Part shown: positions 62,331 to 64,000 of the stretch, piece after piece
How positions within the stretch are numbered: position 1 is the stretch's first letter
Layout of the letters: each line of letters opens with the position of its first letter
From: Astrobacterium formosum
GTDB lineage: Bacteria; Pseudomonadota; Alphaproteobacteria; Rhizobiales; Xanthobacteraceae
Assembly (NCBI GenBank): GCA_030848545.1
Contig: JAVDCA010000021.1
Location: forward strand, 62,001-126,000
DNA length: 64,000 nt
Direction: 5' to 3'
Translations under genes and position numbers: made by a program
Notes under the pieces: generated by a model
Databases searched by the model: none
Told to the model about the DNA's origin: nothing
Seen by the model: the letters and a program-made list of their open reading frames with translations, nothing else

Positions 62331-62624
62331 TCACTCGTGTTCGGCCTCGGCCCGGAGGACAGCCAGGATTGCCTCCGGCAACTCCGTCGCGGCGACCGGC
62401 ATCTGGTCGACCGAGGCGTCGGTCGCCTCGATCACCCGGCCGTCGAAATCGGGTCGGGTGGCGCAGTCCCTGCCGCAGCCACTCAGGACGAGCAGGACGT
62501 CGTAACGCTCCTCACTCCATGGAACGAATTCGACGTCGCTGCCTTGCGCCTGGAGCTCCTGCAGGACAGCCCCCATGTCGATGAGCGGATTGCAGTTGCC
62601 GCAGAATTTTACCCCGACCCGCAT
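62331..62624 (-). CDS. Small CGNCNP-motif protein
   Basis: A 97-residue protein beginning MRVGVKFCGNCNPLIDM; a second cysteine cluster is LSGCGRDCATRP. The CGxCNP motif at the start resembles short proteins found beside anaerobic-type and radical acyl-CoA enzymes, but I know of no proven function. Four cysteines could bind metal or an Fe-S cluster. It lies 19 bases after the 4-hydroxybutyryl-CoA dehydratase stop, which suggests a link to that oxygen-sensitive enzyme. Confidence 0.65.
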   Translation of the reverse strand: MRVGVKFCGNCNPLIDMGAVLQELQAQGSDVEFVPWSEERYDVLLVLSGCGRDCATRPDFDGRVIEATDASVDQMPVAATELPEAILAVLRAEAEHE

Positions 62625-62643
62625 CCCTCGGCTCTGTCGGCCC

Positions 62644-64000
62644 TCAAGCCGGCTTCTTGGGCGTCTCCGCGACGGGTACGCCGGCGATGTCGAGGGCCAG
62701 TCGCTTCTTGTGCTCCAAATTGGACAGCTTCGAGTAGAAGACCTTCTGGGCCTGGGGAGAACCCGCGCCGTGCATGCTCTCCACGAGCGCAGTGCCGCCG
62801 GTCATGTTCTCGATCAGCCGGCCGATGCGCATGCGGTGCTCGGTCGGGACCGAAACCACGCCTTTGAGGTACTTTTCGACGTACTTGCCGATCACCGGGC
62901 TCCTGAGGTCGGCTTCGGACGGCATCGTCGCGGTTAGGCCGCCGCCGATGTCCTGGGCGAGTCGATCGATGTCGTAGATGAGCTTGGTGACGTTGTGCTT
63001 GCCGACATTGGCGAGCAGAGGATCGACGAAATAGGCGCCCGAGGCGGTCTTCTTGCCCTCGGCCGAACAGGCGACCGAACAGGCATAGAGAGATTCCGCC
63101 ATGTGGATCATCTCGTTGAGCTTCTCCTTGATGTGTGCGGCCTTGCCGTAACCGCTCATGTCGGCCATCACGGCCGCCGCGCCGATGACCACGTCGGAGA
63201 CGCCGCCCTTGCAGCCGCCGTAGTTCTGGCGGTGATAGCAGGCGAAACGCTCGACCAGCAGGCCCGCATAGTCGATCTCACCGCACATGAAGACCTTGTC
63301 CCAGGGAACGAAGACGTCTTCCAGAACGGTCAGGCACTCGCCCCCGACAATGCCGTAGCGGGCATTGCCCTGATCCATGTCGCCTTCGCACTTGCGGTCG
63401 TCGTTCGTCTGGCGGCCGAAAATGTGGATGACGCCGGGCGCGTCCACCGGCAGGGCGCAGGACACCGCGTAGTCCTTGTCCTCCGGCGCCATGGCCATGG
63501 TCGGCATGATCAGCATCTCGTGCGAGTTGACCATGCCGGTCATGTGCGCCTTGGCGCCGCGGATGACGATGCCCTTGTCGTCGCGCTTGACGACATGCAC
63601 AAACAGGTCCGGATCGGCCTGCTGGCCGGGGCGGAGGCTGCGGTCCCCTTTCGGGTCGGTCATCGCGCCGGCCACCATGATGTCGGTATCCTGGACGTAT
63701 TCGAGGTAAGCCTGCAGCCGCTTGTGATAATCTGTGCCGAGCTTGGCATCCATCTCGAAGGTCACGGTATAAAGCGCATTCAGCGCATCGAAGCCGACGC
63801 AGCGCTGATAGCAGGTGCCCGTCTTCTGCGAGATCATCCGCAGCATCTTCACCTTCTTGAGCAGGTCCTCGGTGCTCTGGTGGATGTGCGTGAAGCGATT
63901 GATCGTCCTGCCGTCGATGTGGGACTTGACGGTCATCAGGTCCTCGTATCTCGGGTCGTGAGCGAGATCGTAGGTCATCGCCGCCGAGGCGACGTGGCCG
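62644..64000 (-). CDS. abfD: 4-hydroxybutyryl-CoA dehydratase/vinylacetyl-CoA isomerase, N-terminus cut by window
   Basis: Open to the right edge; about 450 residues of a roughly 490-residue enzyme are present, with upstream in-frame codons GHVASAA before the ATG at 63978. Matches to AbfD are dense: TYDLAHDPRYEDLMT, INRFTHIHQS, MTDPKGDRSL, VERFACYHRQNYGGCKGG, ATMPSEADLRSP and TESMHGAGSPQAQ-like ESMHGAGSPQAQ. The [4Fe-4S] ligands are visible as CYQRC plus the His and Cys of CYHRQNYGGC. The flavoenzyme dehydrates 4-hydroxybutyryl-CoA to crotonyl-CoA by a radical route. It heads the operon seen here. Confidence 0.92.
   Translation of the reverse strand, partial: GHVASAAMTYDLAHDPRYEDLMTVKSHIDGRTINRFTHIHQSTEDLLKKVKMLRMISQKTGTCYQRCVGFDALNALYTVTFEMDAKLGTDYHKRLQAYLEYVQDTDIMVAGAMTDPKGDRSLRPGQQADPDLFVHVVKRDDKGIVIRGAKAHMTGMVNSHEMLIMPTMAMAPEDKDYAVSCALPVDAPGVIHIFGRQTNDDRKCEGDMDQGNARYGIVGGECLTVLEDVFVPWDKVFMCGEIDYAGLLVERFACYHRQNYGGCKGGVSDVVIGAAAVMADMSGYGKAAHIKEKLNEMIHMAESLYACSVACSAEGKKTASGAYFVDPLLANVGKHNVTKLIYDIDRLAQDIGGGLTATMPSEADLRSPVIGKYVEKYLKGVVSVPTEHRMRIGRLIENMTGGTALVESMHGAGSPQAQKVFYSKLSNLEHKKRLALDIAGVPVAETPKKPA

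Overview
The window is high-GC DNA with short intergenic gaps, many ATGA/TGATG start-stop overlaps and mixed-strand operons. Its gene families (PmtA-like methyltransferases, MgtA-type glycosyltransferase, IS481/IS5 remnants, a tRNA-Arg-like 3' end) suggest an alphaproteobacterium, most likely of the Hyphomicrobiales (Nitrobacteraceae/Xanthobacteraceae type). The assignment is inferred from gene content; no rRNA or marker gene is present.

Region 1 (1-7.9 kb, minus strand) is one operon for uptake and breakdown of a cyclic ureide or hydantoin-like compound: a Tat-exported binding protein, a Pot-type ABC ATPase and two permeases, a PuuE-like polysaccharide-deacetylase-fold amidohydrolase, two Asp/Glu/hydantoin-racemase-family proteins, an amidase and the start of a hydantoinase. 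A decayed IS481-type transposase lies just upstream.

Region 2 (8.8-33.7 kb) is a Lap-type adhesin locus: TolC-like outer-membrane protein, LapB-like ABC exporter, HlyD/LapC-like adaptor, a LapG-type periplasmic protease, and convergently a single 18.3-kb gene for a 6,095-residue adhesin. The adhesin has an N-terminal retention module with a PAAG dialanine site, long runs of extracellular repeats, a seven-repeat propeller-like block, a C-type lectin-like domain, EF-hand-like motifs and an RTX/type I secretion C-terminus. The expected c-di-GMP receptor LapD is not in the window.

Region 3 (33.9-43.3 kb) holds an MliC-like secreted protein, a probable integration scar (tRNA-Arg 3' fragment plus serine-recombinase C-terminus), a patatin-like lipoprotein, two PmtA-like methyltransferase paralogues, a two-component system, a recG fragment joined to a transposase end, and an envelope-lipid operon (methyltransferase, DedA, LpxH-like phosphoesterase, MgtA-like glycosyltransferase).

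Region 4 (43.6-57.3 kb) is an accessory patchwork: an aldehyde dehydrogenase/NTF2-like/cytochrome P460 operon, an orphan response regulator, a broken second P460, alpha/beta hydrolases, an Ohr-like protein with a disrupted N-terminus, a large wHTH-STAND-TPR regulator, and remnants of a group II intron reverse transcriptase and an IS5-type element.

Region 5 (57.3-64 kb, minus strand) is a catabolic operon: 4-hydroxybutyryl-CoA dehydratase (cut by the window edge), a small CGNCNP protein, a class III CoA-transferase, thiolase, 3-hydroxybutyryl-CoA dehydrogenase and enoyl-CoA hydratase, ended by a strong hairpin. Together they would convert 4-hydroxybutyrate through crotonyl-CoA to acetyl-CoA. 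A flavodoxin-fold quinone reductase follows.
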